A DNA stretch of 64,000 bases from Hermatobates lingyangjiaoensis (GCA_026182355.1 JAPFBL010000068.1:2311001-2375000), one strand, 5' to 3'; shown: positions 35,586-47,845, counted from the first letter of the stretch. Notes: generated from the letters alone by a model not told the origin. Numbers and translations are program-made.

Positions 35586-35753
35586 AAAAATTATTAAATA
35601 ACACGTCTATTTAATTTTAGGTCACCAATTTCTACAAATTCGTACTGGTTTAATCCTATTGTAAGAATTTAACATAGGATTAATTTAATTTTAACAAACG
35701 AAAAGTAAAAAAATCTGATTCGTTTGGGCACGTAATTGGACACGATAAAATTC
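35586..35753. other. Spacer between the duplicated copies
   Basis: About 170 AT-rich bases unrelated to the duplication. It includes two AGGATTAA / TTAATCCT-like short inverted words near 35652 and 35676. Confidence 0.6.
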
Positions 35754-36825
35754 AAAAGGATCAGCACATAAATGCGGCAGTGTAACCATACATGTGATTT
35801 TAATTGGTAGTTACTCGGTGTGGGACGTGTTACTTAAAATACCCTCGAGCGTCACACTTTTAGGCGCCGCCCTGATTTTGATAAATATTGTTATGGTTGA
35901 ACTCTAATCATGAATAATCTTACTGATAATCATGGCAATGACAAGGCCGATCATACATCAGCGACTCCAATACAGCCTGCAGTCTTAGTTTATTCCCATA
36001 ACAATTTATATTCATGATACGATTACAAATACAATATGACACAATTGTTACAATTAATAATTCTACGAGTGAAAAGACAACTCTTGCGACTATTTTAGAA
36101 TTCAATGATTATTTTTAAATAAAAGGTGAAAGAACATTTAATTTTATTTTTGTTTATAGAACGAAAACAATAATTTTAAGATATTACGAATTTGAACAGA
36201 CACATATTTATTTCGACTCATTTGTAACTTTTCACAAAAGTTGGCAAGAATATAATGTTGATTATTGTATGGGTGGAGGATTAGTTCGGTGAACTGAGGG
36301 GACCCAAAGCTCGGGCCCGTCGTTTTAGTTATAAAAATAAATCAAACAAACCGTTTTGATTTTCTTTTTCCTAGGTCAGTCAATCTGGTTGACTATTTTA
36401 GCGCCAGTGCATTTCATAATACTACTTTCTTTTGCCACGTATAAATAAAAATGTCTTTTAAAACAAATTGAGCATTTTTAATTAGCTGTTTTAAAAAAAT
36501 GTCCATCTTATCTTTGTTTCAAATCCACATGTTTTATACATTTCTTTAATGATCTGTGCTATTTATAATAATGCTTAAGCTTAAATAATTAATTTTTCAT
36601 TTCATTAGTAAAGTTTAAATATTTATTCGAAATGTGTTGATCACCGGGGTGAGGTGAGTTTTTTCATCAGTTTCTCTCTTTTAGAAGTTGACTGCAGTTA
36701 TATTCATTTGGATGATCAGAAAGACAAACCTCATACGTCGTATCCTCTCCCTGCTTGCTTTACCAGTTCTAATGTGCTTGTGCAGTCAATGACATGTATC
36801 TCGCATTCTTCAGTAAACTACTGAA

Positions 36826-37065
36826 GATGGACGTGTCCGCTACTGGCCCAGTCAGAGCAAGTGATACAACTTACCATTCCTTTGACTATACCGAAACCAA
36901 CTACTCGCATTCTACGAAAAAGTTTCAATTAACTTCTGTCACACTTTTTAAATTGCACGGAGTGGAAAGTCGTGGCTCATGCTCAAGTATGTATTTAATG
37001 ATTTGGGAGTTAACACCAGCTTACGTAAAGTTGTTAGAAGATTAGAGCAGACCAGTATAAATATG
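36826..37065 (+). pseudogene. PLE terminal repeat and ORF stub, copy 2
   Basis: CTGAAGA, one U, GGAC/GTCC and GCTA repeat the arrangement of copy 1. The stub starts MYLMIWELTPAY at 36990 and then shifts frame because one base is missing before GTAAAG. Confidence 0.58.
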
Positions 37066-37449
37066 TGACCTTTGAATGGAAGAGTTGTAATTGTTTTAGG
37101 CTGTCAAGTTTCAAATAATTTAATTGTTGAAGTCATAGACTTCAAAATATTTGAGACTATTAAGGTATTTCTTATATATATATTTAAGATAAGTAATATA
37201 AATATGTAATATTCCATAAAAACGTATTTGATTCATTTTTTCCTTTCGTCTGTCATCTTTGTTTATGTGTTGGGAGTCTCAAGTTTGCGAGTCAGAGAGT
37301 AGTTTAAGTCAGTTATCAGGTGATTAGTTTGTTCGGTTATAATGGTCTATGATGTTTTCTGTTTAAATATTTATAAAGCTACTGCTATAGCTGGTCTTAT
37401 TCCCTTACGTTCTATTGCGAGGTAAGGTGGTGTATTCCTCTTTAACTGT

Positions 37450-37690
37450 TACTAACAATATAAATTTGAAATGAGCATTTGTATTACTGAATGTTTACCG
37501 AGCGACAGTTGGACTGAGTTGTAATAGCGCATTAGATCCGTAGTGATGAAGACTGCGTTGATTGCGGCAAAGAGAGCACACTGCGAGAGACAGAGACAGC
37601 CTGTGCGTCCACAAGGGCTTCTTATAATCCTCTGACTCAGCCCAGTGTGACTGTGTCGGCCGGCGCCTGCCATACCGCACTCACTTGCCG
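37450..37690 (-). promoter_or_regulatory. GC-rich, LTR-like promoter segment, copy 2
   Basis: Counterpart of 34085-34330, with the same TATAAGAAG on the minus strand near 37620 and the same GC-rich upstream part. Confidence 0.3.
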
Positions 37691-37875
37691 AACTCCACTC
37701 CCCGCTGCAGTCCCCATGTGCTGCCTCTCACTCGTCTAACAAGCCAAGCGTCACTCCAAGATCGCACTGATTCCATACATTATTAGCTGTACACTACTTA
37801 ACTATAATAATATATAAACATGTTTATCGTAATAAAAAATGTCATTAAAATACACAGCAGCCTCCCTCTTTACGA

Positions 37876-37960
37876 TTTTCAGCTAGTCTACTCTAATCTT
37901 CTAACAAATTTACGATGGGCTGGTGTTAACTCCCAAATAATTTGTCCAAAAGACATACTT
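37876..37960 (-). pseudogene. PLE ORF stub, minus strand, copy 2
   Basis: MSFGQIIWELTPAHRK, FVRRLE and a stop, as in copy 1. The terminal repeat at 38056-38125 (minus) lies about 100 bases upstream. Without the MITE and the palindrome this shows the original spacing. Confidence 0.62.
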
Positions 37961-38049
37961 AAGCATGAGCGGATGTAAAATAAACGTTTAAAACGAAAAA
38001 CTTTGTAACAAGGTAAAATAATACAAATATAGTAAATAACAAACAAAAG

Positions 38050-38148
38050 AAAAAGACTTACGACAATTAGACGTACAAGCAGCTTTCGACCTCAAACATA
38101 GGTCATCTTCAGGTTAAAAACAGGATCAAGGTTCAGCGGTCAGTCAAT
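38050..38148 (-). mobile_element. PLE terminal repeat with hammerhead-like core, copy 2
   Basis: CTGAAGA (38106-38112), GACCT/AGGTC hairpin, GAAAG (38084-38087) and GTAAGT (38061-38056) on the minus strand, as in copy 1. Confidence 0.65.
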
Positions 38149-38400
38149 CATGCACAACAAGGTTCATGAGAAATTAGTGGACAGGCATCTAGGCCTTTTA
38201 CCACTTCATTCATTAAAAACAGCATGAGAGTAAGTTATATAAATCATAAAACCAAAGAAAAATTCGAGCCAATCAAAATGCAGGATCATTATTGAATAAG
38301 CTATACAGGCAAGATGAAATAGCACTAAAGAAAATCATTAATAATAATGTCATAACCACAAGCCCAATGATGAAATAAAATTAAGATTCTACTCATGCTT
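38149..38400. other. Possible degraded PLE body
   Basis: Text such as AATCATGCACAACAAGGTTC and AATTAGTGGACAGGCATCTA lies between a minus-strand terminal repeat and the plus-strand stub at 38405. No clear domain remains. Confidence 0.3.
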
Positions 38401-38404
38401 AAGC

Positions 38405-38570
38405 ATGTCTCTTGGACAAATGATTTGGGAGTTAACACCAGCCCACCGTAAAGTTGTTAGGAGACTAGAGCAGACCAGCTTAAAGTTGTGAACGCAGAGT
38501 CTGCTGTGTATTTTAATGAAATGGTGTTACTTGAAGAATTGCTGTCCTCATATACATATAATAGAAAATA
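38405..38570 (+). pseudogene. PLE ORF N-terminal stub ending near TATA
   Basis: MSLGQMIWELTPAHRK, VVRRLEQTSLKL, then one frameshift, VNAESAVYFNEMVLL and EELLPSYT. This is the longest version of the stub and aligns with the one at 11571 (VNAEAAANFNNTCLKEDLL). It ends in ATATATAACATATATAA text. Confidence 0.7.
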
Positions 38571-39325
38571 TATATAACATATATAAATAATAGAAAAGTG
38601 TAACAAAAGGTGTTGCGTTTGGTTTATTTTATACTCTATACTACTGTTTTTCAACACTGTGTCGTCAGGTGTGGCATCGAAAATATCCGAGTTCAAACCC
38701 TCTCTTATCATTTAAAATTGATGATTATCCACTATATTAAGAAACAGAAAACATAAACATGTCCCCGCCTACTTTGTAATAACCTTCTCCCACTTAATAT
38801 CTTGAGAAAATCATTTTATAATATTTGCATTGTGGCTTGAAAAACTTTTTTGAATGATCTAACTTGTTTCAAAAAGCCTGAAAAACACTCTAAAATAAAA
38901 TCTTTAGATGTTTGATAAAGGCGTTTCGCACACTCAGTTGACAAGCTTTATATATATATATGAATTATAAATACAAAACATATATACAATAAAGAGTTTA
39001 AAAAATGTTAATGAGCACTAACAGGCAAATCAAATAGTCTTTATCATTTCGTTGGAAAGTACTCCGCTAACCCATATTTCTCTCTTTACCTTCCCCGTTC
39101 CTCTTGCAGACGGGGAAGGTAAAGCAGACACTCACTCTCTCTCTGTATCCCCTCTGTCCTCATCCCTTCTCTTTCTTCTTGTCTCTTTCTATTCCTCCCT
39201 CTCCCGCCTCTTATAGAAGGTATATAGAGGATGGCGGTAGATCTGCTTGATGGTACTAGAAAATACCTAGAATTATAATTCACTCTGACCTAAGCTGTTT
39301 TCATGCAGGAGATGGAAACATCTTC
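38571..39325. other. No gene seen
   Basis: AT-rich, then a CT-rich stretch at 39085-39220 (CTCTCTCTCTGTATCCCC, CTTTCTTCTTGTCTC). The stretch contains an inverted CCTTCCCCGT / ACGGGGAAGG pair around 39092-39120. Confidence 0.5.
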
Positions 39326-39327
39326 TA

Positions 39328-39412
39328 CATATCGTCTCTCGAGGAGGACGTAAAGCCGTCCTCCTGAGATAGTAGTACCATGTCTAATGCACTTCAATGT
39401 GGTAAAATTAGG
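39328..39412 (+). mobile_element. SINE body fragment
   Basis: CGTCTCTCGAGGAGGACGTA and AAGCCGTCCTCCTGAG align with the body motif of the SINE at 2190-2230. The head is not recognisable. Confidence 0.42.
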
Positions 39413-40635
39413 GTTTTATGATGTTCAATTTTGTTAATACCTCCGTACACGTACACCTGAACCAAAAAAAAATCAAAACTGTAATAGGTCGTACTTAATA
39501 TGTCCAGCCGTGATTTACGTGAAACATTAAAACAAATTGGTGAAAACATTAGAAGGAGCTGTTGTTAGTCCGTGGAGTGAGATGGTCCCTCTTAGAAACA
39601 TAAATAAATATCCTCTGAATACAGAAGGCAATGATGAACAATAACCAGAGGCAGCCTGGCGCAGAGAGTTTGGTCCAAGCAGCCCCCCAAGGTCGTCAAG
39701 TCACTCTTGGATAAGCGCCAATTTAAAAATAAGGAAAAACTGTTTAGAATGATTAAAACAAATGCAAACACGCTTTGTTCAAATCCTTTGCCTACTTGGT
39801 CAACTTTTTTTTCATTTTAGTTCTATACGTTTTGAAAGAATGCAAAAAAACTATTACACGTGGTATTATATATAGTTAAAAGGAAAAAAAATGAAAGGGA
39901 ATTTTCGCATTCTTGATTTACGATCTCAAATAAATACTCTGCTTACAATCTCAGGTTTACATACCACTACTGGTTACTCTTTTTTTTTTTTTTTTTTGCT
40001 TATGTTATTCCAGACTATAATGGTTTAATCACTATTAAATTGCCGTCAGGGATTCTTCAACAAGTAATAGCTTCCATCATATTTACAGCAATGTAATCTG
40101 AGGCCTCAACAACAAGTCAAATAAAAACAAAGCAGTAATACTTTTCAATATTTTTAAGAATTAATTACATTTCTTGCTATTCATGGCCAATACCAGTGAT
40201 TTATTGATTCGACTTGCTAATTTTATTCCAGACATTTTGTTTACATTTTTTTTCAATGTATTTTAATCATTAATTCTATTTTATGTATTTTATTCTATTT
40301 ATATATGCATATTTTATGTATGTAAACCACGTAAGATGTCTCTTCCACTCTTTAATGATTTTAAATCTATTATGTCGCATACTACTCTGTTATTTATGTA
40401 AATATCTCATATAATATCTAACACCTATCTAGTGATGGCTGTATCGGGTATCTAACCTTATACTATATATACAGATATTGATAATTTAAACCTTTGAAAT
40501 GACTAGAGGCTTGTAGAAAAGAGCAATATTGTTAGTGTACCTAAACGTTTTAACGTTATTATTTATTATTAGTTATCATTATGTTATTATTGCTATATAT
40601 TATTATATTACTATAAAACTGCTAAAGTTACAAAT
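39413..40635. other. No gene seen
   Basis: A GC-richer patch at 39645-39720 (CAGCCTGGCGCAGAGAG, GCAGCCCCCCAAGG) may be a repeat fragment. CTGAGGCCTCAACAACAAG at 40097 resembles the start of the core at 25071 but lacks GAAA. The rest is AT-rich. Confidence 0.45.
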
Positions 40636-40789
40636 CAAAAGTAACTGTGATATTAAATAAAAAAGACTATCTGGAAAATTTTAAACCCTGCTAAGGATAA
40701 AAATGTTTCTATTAGGTTAAGCTCCAATCCTTTGGAAAGAGTCAATAGTTGTTTTAATAAAAAGAACTATTTTGAAAAATCAACCCAAA

Positions 40790-41690
40790 CTAATTACTAA
40801 ATTTCTAACAGAATCCCATTCATCACCGTATATGATGGTTGATAAAGACGCGTAAAATAATTTCCTGATACGATTATATGTGAGATCAGTTGGTTCGGCT
40901 TCATATGCCTTGTCCAATTTGTTAATTAGTGTTTTGAGCTTATTCATTGGTAAAATTTCAGGCAATCATATTAAAAAGAATATTGATTTAATCAGTCAAT
41001 TAAAAAGCGTCAATATGAAGGAAGAATATTGATTGGTTAGTTTTGATGTGAAGTCCCTCTTTACTAATGTAGCTCCAACTGATCTCCCGAGCTTACTCCA
41101 GGAGAAACTAGTCAATTATTCCTTCCTCTCACCTACCCTCACTGTAATCAAGTTAATTAAGTTATGTTTAGTTGATTGTCATTTTAATTTTGAAAATAAC
41201 TTTCACAAACAAACATTTATAATTTATATATGGAATTTTTTGAAACCAAAATGTTACTTCAATTCTGCCTCATCAGGTTAAATGGTTTAGATATATTGAC
41301 GATATATTGTACCTACAAATCTATTAATAAGGATGCCTTTTTAACAAAAAAATTTACTAGTGGTGACAATCCCATTCACAATGGTAGAAGAAATAAATTG
41401 TAAATTGCCATTCTCAGATATCAGATACTAAAAGAGTTTCTTTTTAGTATATATAGAAAACCTCCTGATGTACTTGGCTATGTCCATCTTTATTCTTCCC
41501 ATGCAAGAAATGTTAAAATATCTGTTTTTAGATGTATGTTTTTAAGTGAATTAAGAGTTTACTCCCCTGAATTCCTTAATGATGGAAATGAATAACATTG
41601 CTTCTATTGCGTTTTCATTAAAATACCTCTCCTCATATAACGATAAAGCTTTGAAGGGTGCTAAAAAAAAGTCTTCAATGATTGATAGAA
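40790..41690 (+). pseudogene. Penelope-like element reverse transcriptase, decayed
   Basis: From 40871 one readable frame gives RLYVRSVGSASYALSNLL, SGNHIKKNIDL, a stop, then LVSFDVKSLFTNVAP and LLQEKLVNYSF, HFNFENNFHKQT. SFDV.SLFTNVP is the PLE signature of RT domain 3. After a frameshift, VKWFRYIDDILYL at 41277-41315 carries the catalytic YIDD. After further shifts come IPFTMVEEIN, LPFSD, IYRKPPDVLGYVHLYSSH (41449), ARNVKISVFRCMFL and SPEFLNDGNE, matching the thumb of PLE enzymes (YRKPT....YLH..S.HP...K). Several stops and frameshifts show it is dead. The frame at 40965-40780 on the other strand is a shadow. Confidence 0.88.
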
Positions 41691-42129
41691 TCCCGTTGAA
41701 TGTCACATGTCATATGTTATGAGTAATTGGACCCACTTCCTAGACTTCCACGAAATCATGACTTTATTATTATGTTCTCTATCGTAATAACGTAAGTAAT
41801 ATGTTAAAAATCCACCTAGGGAAGTTTATTGTTGAAGCTGATAAACCATGAAAAAAACATGTCAAACAAATCTAATACAACCTAACTACAGGTGAACAAA
41901 GTCGGGCCTTATGCTTTCAAATAAATTATGAGAATCTATATAAATAAAAGAAAGGTTTTGTCTGTATATTGCTTAGAACTGACATTTCAAGTTTTCTTTA
42001 CGTTTCAAATATTAGAGCAACCGAATCTACCCTTAGAAAAATTTCTGGCTGTCGGTTTGATTTCAATTTCATTTGCTTATATGAATATATTGCATATTTA
42101 AGATAATTGACCACAGTTCGAGATGTACT
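41691..42129. other. Unassigned DNA between PLE and Helitron remnants
   Basis: It could hold the PLE endonuclease region, but I could not find a GIY-YIG motif. Short words such as VFYYRNN fit no single frame for long. Confidence 0.4.
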
Positions 42130-42385
42130 ATCTATTCAGAATAACTCGCTTTGTGAACGAGCAATCCTCAACTCTTACTAATGAACTGGCAGGAAAAATC
42201 AACAGACAAGTTCTTACGCTATATCAAGCCGAGGAATGAACTTACAAGTCAGTAAAGAGATTGATTAGTGATGAGGAAGCAGTTCATTTTCCAACTGAAT
42301 TTCTTGACTCTTTAACTGCTCCTGGCCTGCCTGCTTATGAGTAAAAACTTAAAGTAGGAGCACTAATCATGCTGCGATTTAGTAG
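42130..42385 (+). pseudogene. Helitron helicase C-terminal fragment
   Basis: SLCERAILNSY, then a frameshift at 42177 into TNELAGKINRQVL, a stop, TYKSVKRLISDEEAVH, FPTEFLDSLTAPGLPAYE, a stop, and KLKVGALIMLRF. This is the end of the PIF1-like helicase of Helitrons (ERAILAPTN, YPVEFLNSL.PSG.P.H.L.LKVG.PI.LLRN). Two stops and one frameshift mark a pseudogene. No Rep domain and no CTRR-type end could be identified. It lies between the PLE reverse transcriptase and a family A terminal repeat. Confidence 0.87.
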
Positions 42386-42477
42386 CAGTAACAAATTTCA
42401 TGTTACGAAACTTGAGTTCCCCAAAAACGTTCAAAGTTTGACTTTTAAATGATTGAATTAATTCTTATATTTCCTCT

Positions 42478-42609
42478 GTTTTGTAGAACTATGAAAAAGG
42501 CTTTAAATAAAAACCGAAACGTTGCAATGAGAGTTTAATTTGCACTTTAAGAACTGACCGAGTGCTGATAAACTTTATTTTGTTTCTATTTCACGGTCGA
42601 TACGTTTAT

Positions 42610-42645
<36 letters not shown>
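42478..42645 (+). mobile_element. Family A terminal repeat ending in (TA)n
   Basis: CTATGAAAAAGGCTTTAAAT, AAAACCGAAACGTTGC, AATGAGAGTTTAATTTG, ACTGACCGAGTGC and CACGGTCGATACGTTTATCA run straight into 30 bases of TA. The order is that of the right arm at 11972-12122. Confidence 0.75.
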
Positions 42646-42689
42646 ATACAAAAAGAGAAAAACATAGATAATGACATAATATAAAATGT

Positions 42690-43345
42690 TCAATTTAGGT
42701 ATAGTATAAAATGTCTATATGTAAAATGGGAGATGTTTATTAGTCTTTCACTCATGGAAGTATTACAGATAGTGATTAATGCACTTATCAATATATATGC
42801 ATATTTTTGTATATCATACCACTCATGCAAATAATATCATTATTATAAGTATAGCAGTAATAACATTTTTGAAAAGCGAAAGAGTAGATTTCGTGGTACG
42901 AAATTATCTCTTACCGGGAACATGGCTTTTGTTCCAATAGCCAGTGGATCTCTTAGATAATTTATCTGACTTCCTTCTACATTGAATATATAAGACAAAG
43001 TTTCTAATTTAACAATTGAAAATGTTCCTATTTTGTCTGAAAAATGTTAGAAACATCTAAGAAAAAATGTCATTTTATGATAATTTATTATTCTTCAAAG
43101 AATATTTTCAGTTTTGAATAATGTTTTTCATTTTTTGTCTCTTATAGAATTATTATACTGGGAATGTTATGTCTTCTTAGTATTTATAAAAAATCACTTT
43201 TCTTTTCATTTGCCAAAATTCATATATACCAATTCACTCTGAGCATGTAACTCACTCTGAATTTACTCTGAACATGTCAATCCGTCGAAATCTCGAGATC
43301 GAATTTTGTCATGATCATTATACTTTACTTATAGTAAAGTTAATA
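42690..43345 (+). mobile_element. Dispersed repeat family D, internally deleted copy
   Basis: AGCAGTAATAACATTTTTGA, GAACATGGCTTTTGTTC and AGCCAGTGGAT match 55850-55950. AATCTCGAGATCGAATTTTG and ACTTTACTTATAGTAAAGT match the 3' end at 57170-57225. The middle of the family (seen at 56300-57130) is missing. Confidence 0.75.
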
Positions 43346-46300
43346 TTATTGAGAATATTTACTTATAGGGACCTCAATTTTTTGTCCCGATGACAACTGA
43401 TGTTAAGTCTAAACACACAGACAAAATCCATAGGTAGTATTTTACATTGGTGTCAAAAAAAAAAAAAATGAATTCAGGAAAATGTAGTCAGAAAAGACAA
43501 TTGACTTCACTAGTTGTAATAAGGAGCACATAGCAGTTACATCAAGTAGTACGTAATACCTGGTTTGTCTCATGAATATGATTTAAGCTTTAATTTAATC
43601 CAAAGGGAAAAAAACAACGAAAACCGGTGCAGTTACCTTGGAATTAAAAATCAATTAATTAATTAATAAATCAAGTAATTATTTTCAAAATAATTTATTT
43701 TAAACATTATTCAAAACATGATTGCTTATTTCTTGTGAAGTTTTATTAATAGTTTATACAGTTTTTGATACATTCAACCTTTGATTCAGCTTCATGTGAT
43801 TTTCGTAAATTATTAAACGTATCCCCTATTTTTCATACATATATGGAATCTTTTTTTATGCAGCGGTTATGTTTTTCTTGTGGACGATCTAACGCACATA
43901 AAAAAAACCGTGATATGGTTGCATTGTAGGGCCTTCCCAGAAGGCGAGTAGCCTTGGTTAAGTTAAGGAGAATAGTCCTTGGGTCAAGGGTGGATGAGAA
44001 CATCTAGTTGACACGACGTTCAATCAGCTAGAACTAGTTATTCGACGAGCATGTTGCAGTTTTATTAGCCTAAATATCTGCACATGACTTGCCTACAAGT
44101 GTATAGATTAACGAAAGATAAAATTGTTCATACACAGCGTCAAGCTAACGTCCAGAGTGGTGTTTGGTAAATGTTGGCCGAGTGCCCAACTTGTCATTTC
44201 TTCACAAGTTAGTCAGTTATTTATCATGGAATTAAAATAGCCCTGATGGTCAGGTGTTTTGCCTCTTCCTCTGAGTCACTTAGAGGAAGTCCAAGTAGTG
44301 ATTAGTTTTCCCCTTCTAGGAGTCACCCTTCTGTTTCAAGAAGTGCTCGGTGATTCAGGAAAGATTGTTTATTTTGGTCCTGTATATTATCATCGTTTTT
44401 CTTTCATAACAATAAGAGTTATATTAACTTAAATTTATTAGTTCCTGTTATTATTACTATAGTTACTGTTACAACAACTGTTACTGTTATAATTATGGTC
44501 ACTGTTATTATATATATTTATACTCTATATTATATTTATATAAATTTACATGCAGTGTTATGTACAATATACAATTATATTGTAAATAAGCCATGTATAC
44601 AATTATTGTATACTGAACCACGTATCAAAATTGCTTTTCGAATTGAAGAACTATTTTGAAGAGTTGACTATTTTACATTTAAATGAGTTGTATTTTTACG
44701 ACGCAAGTTGTAACTACAAGGTTCATATATAAACTAAAGCAACGGCCTTAGCTTTTCAAGCCTTAAACGAACTCCACACTTTGAATTATTAAAACTTATC
44801 TTATTATGTGACTCAAACACAAACATTGAAAAATAACCGTACAAATGGATTTTATTCTGCCTTTTAATATAAAATACAACTTTTACTAACGAAATATTTA
44901 TTAAATACCTTCGTTTATGAGCCACCAAAATATAACGATTGCCGGCTTCCGGCAATAACAACGAACAAGAGAAAGTTGAAGCTTATTTAACTTGCTTAAT
45001 CTTAGAACCTGTTACTTTCACCAAACAAAAACTACTCTTTCAAAAATACAGCTATTGTTGGCTTACATAAATGATTACCAAAAAATGAAGCTAAATGGAA
45101 ACATCTCTTTAGTTGAGATCTGAATTGAAGCCTGTTTTCTTTTCCGTTAAAAATCCAGTTATAAAAAAAAAAGAATGAAACAAGTAGTTGGACGTCGTGA
45201 TTAATTTAATCTATGTTACATAATCTTCTTCCTACTCAGCTCTTCTTAGAAGGTAATTTGAGGTTATTGTTTGAGTCAATGGTGACTCAATACTGTTCAT
45301 CCTGCTGTATGTCGTTAAAGGAAGCTTCAGTTAAACACCAGGCCACTCTAATGCCTCGACTTTATTAATCGAAATGGTTTAACTATTGTCCTTTTAGTGT
45401 AGTTTGGATTGTATTAAGGCTTACTACATAAGATAGCACGTGGTTAAGTCAGAAGGAATCTTAAAAACTTCCAGCTCTCAATACATGTTAAAAAAGACAT
45501 TCTTAGAGAAGAAAGTTTTAAAATGAGCTGCCATTTATATATATATGATATATAAGATTATTTATTCGTCATGATGTTTATTTTATTTATTTGAAATAAA
45601 CAAGAATAAATTGTATTATTAGTTGAAACATCTCGAAGATCGTTTCAACTTTGTAGTACAAATAGTCTTTTTAACATAATTTCGAGTTACTATGTTTTTG
45701 ATACTTTTTTTTCACTATAATTTGATTGCAGTATATTTCAAGAATTAGTTTTTTACTTTTTGATATTCAATCATTATTCGCTTCAGGAAGATTTACAGAG
45801 GCTGCTCAAAGCCCTCTCATTCTCCGTGTATGATATGTGAACTGTAAATAATTGACAACTTGGAAAACTTTGATCCCTCCAAATCGCTTTCCGTTTGTAC
45901 ACCGCTTAGTCAAATAGTGCCCAACCCTTTGCTATTCCCACCAGATTTTCGAAACAACTTTTGATTCATATTCTCCAACTCTTTCAAACATTGATGAAGA
46001 GAAGCTCATAAAAGTTATTATAATTTCTTTTTTACTAGGTGTACCTATAGTCTGCGGTCAAGGAAATCTAGTTTAGGTGTTAGTGTGCTTGTCTATAATT
46101 TTTTACATTAATTTAGCAATAAATTTTTTTATATGGAAGATAGTAAATCTAGTATACGCAAAGAAAAATGAACTACAGGATTTGTTCCCTTTTGGCTAAA
46201 CTGTCATAGTGTATTTAAAATAGTGTATCCGTGAACATAGGGCTCCTGATGAAGCACAATCTGACGGACCCAACTGTTCGGTATTTTGTGTCTTACATGA

Positions 46301-47788
46301 TTAACTCAAATCAAACGCCATTGGTTGTAGGTAGCCATTCTTAAAGAATAGAAGCAGTGCTGAGATTATTGCTACCATGACACATGAGCGACTAAGAGAC
46401 AGCACTTACCTGTCATTTCCCTGCAATACTTTTGAAAAGAAGAAACCATTTAGGTAAATTTGTTTTTGATAACCTAGAGGAATTATCATCATCCGAAATC
46501 ACGAATTTGGTATAATTCACAAATTTCTTACTATTTGCACCATAAAGGTTTATACATTGTATACTTGTGAGGCCATATTATGAAACTCAATCCATCTTAA
46601 TCCTAAACCTGAATTAAATATGACGCAGATTTTTTCATTACTGCAAGAATAGAAATTTACACGAAATTTACTTCCCTCTCCTACAGTCATTCTGGAACTT
46701 GAAATTTTATTTGCATTGTCTTAAAATGTGTATTTGATTATAAAAAGTTGATACATTTTCTTATATTAAAAGGACAGTTATTAAGTTACACCTGAAGTCA
46801 CTTGTTAGATTTGTTTACCGTTATTTTTTAATAATTTCAATATATTTTCAAATGCTCTATTTTCCCAAAAAATATATATTCTACCTAGCTTATTGCTACT
46901 AAAAGTAGTTTAATATAAAAACCGGATTCGGGTACATTAACAAATTTTCTGCTACCAAATGGTTCAAATTAATATTAATTTTAGTCATCTGATTGAAAAT
47001 TCTGTACTATTAGATTTAGTTATATTAAATATATTTAAATGAAAGTGAGAAATAGGAACATTAAAGGAGGCTAGAGAGGAGTTCTTGTTCATGCACATCT
47101 TTTTGGCATTACTTGATAGTTAAGGTTATTAATCTGAAGTTTATCCAATAATAAGAATGATTGAAATTTTCCTTACAATTAAAAAATGAAAGGAGCCATA
47201 TTAAAATAAACAATTTCATTAAATATCTTCACTTATAGTTATGTTCAATGTTGATCAGCTGGTTTTTTTGTAATTAAATAAACATAATCGAATGTTATTA
47301 AAGAGCTTATTAATTATACTACAGCCTCCATTTTTGTTGTCAACAAGGTAGAACATTACAGCAGGGTTGAGCATCTGGTTTATGTTTTCAGTACAGCACG
47401 TTGAAAGCTTTGAGTTGCATTTGTTCGCTGTTATGGTTTTTAGACTTGATTGAAACACGCTGTGACAGTTGGTGTCGACGGTGTTTTCTCCACGCGTAGC
47501 GAGACATATAAGAAAAAAAAACCGAATCTCTGAGAAGCTTGTAGGATGAGTCAAGCATCTTTGACGGCATCAGGAAGATTGACGTCATGTAGCTGTTATC
47601 TGCCTCAGCAAGTTTATACAGTGATATGCAAGTTGATACGGTAGTGGTGTGAAGCATAAACTGTAGTGATTAAAAAAAAACAGGCAAAAACTTGAGTTCT
47701 AGTCTGGCAACATTGTGCTCTGCTATGATAGAAATTTTAATTACATGCCGTCAAATAACAAAGAATCTTTTAAAATGATTATGTAGAT
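43346..47788. other. Long stretch without a recognised gene
   Basis: I find no exon or protein domain. The 75-codon (44961, minus) and 99/89-codon (47554/47657, minus) frames have no known family. A GC-richer, repeat-like patch at 43920-44350 has no homologue in the window. AGTTGAAAC / GTTTCAACT form a small stem-loop at 45621-45650. Confidence 0.45.
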
Positions 47789-47794
47789 GAAAAA

Positions 47795-47845
47795 AACACT
47801 TGAATTGCTCTCTATATTTCGACTTGTTGTCATCAGAAAAATACT
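47795..47845 (-). mobile_element. Isolated PLE-type terminal core
   Basis: On the minus strand CTGATGA (47836-47830), a GAC/GUC hairpin and GAAATAT (from 47820) are followed by AGAGAGCAATTCAAGTG. The GAAATAT and the AAGTG ending match families E and F. Confidence 0.55.

Larger units (their letters stand above)
35754..38148 (+). repeat. Direct duplication, copy 2 (empty sites)
   Basis: Same unit as 32347-35585 without the two insertions. Small differences include one base lost in the plus-strand ORF stub and a short deletion near 37318. Its right end, GGTTCAGCGGTCAGTC, is followed by DNA unrelated to copy 1, which places the unit boundary at about 38148. Confidence 0.93.

Noticed and set aside
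34090..37673. Conserved 68- and 73-codon minus-strand frames in both duplicated copies (MAGAGRHSHTGL...)
   Set aside because: The copies are nearly identical everywhere, so conservation of a frame carries no information. The frame spans a GC-rich LTR-like promoter with no domain.
40780..40965. 61-codon minus-strand frame with ordinary-looking composition
   Set aside because: It is antisense to the PLE reverse transcriptase frame (RSVGSASYALSNLL on the plus strand), which explains the composition.
46240..46285. CTCCTGATGAAGCACAATC as another core
   Set aside because: CTGATGA is present but no hairpin and no GAAA follow at the right distance.
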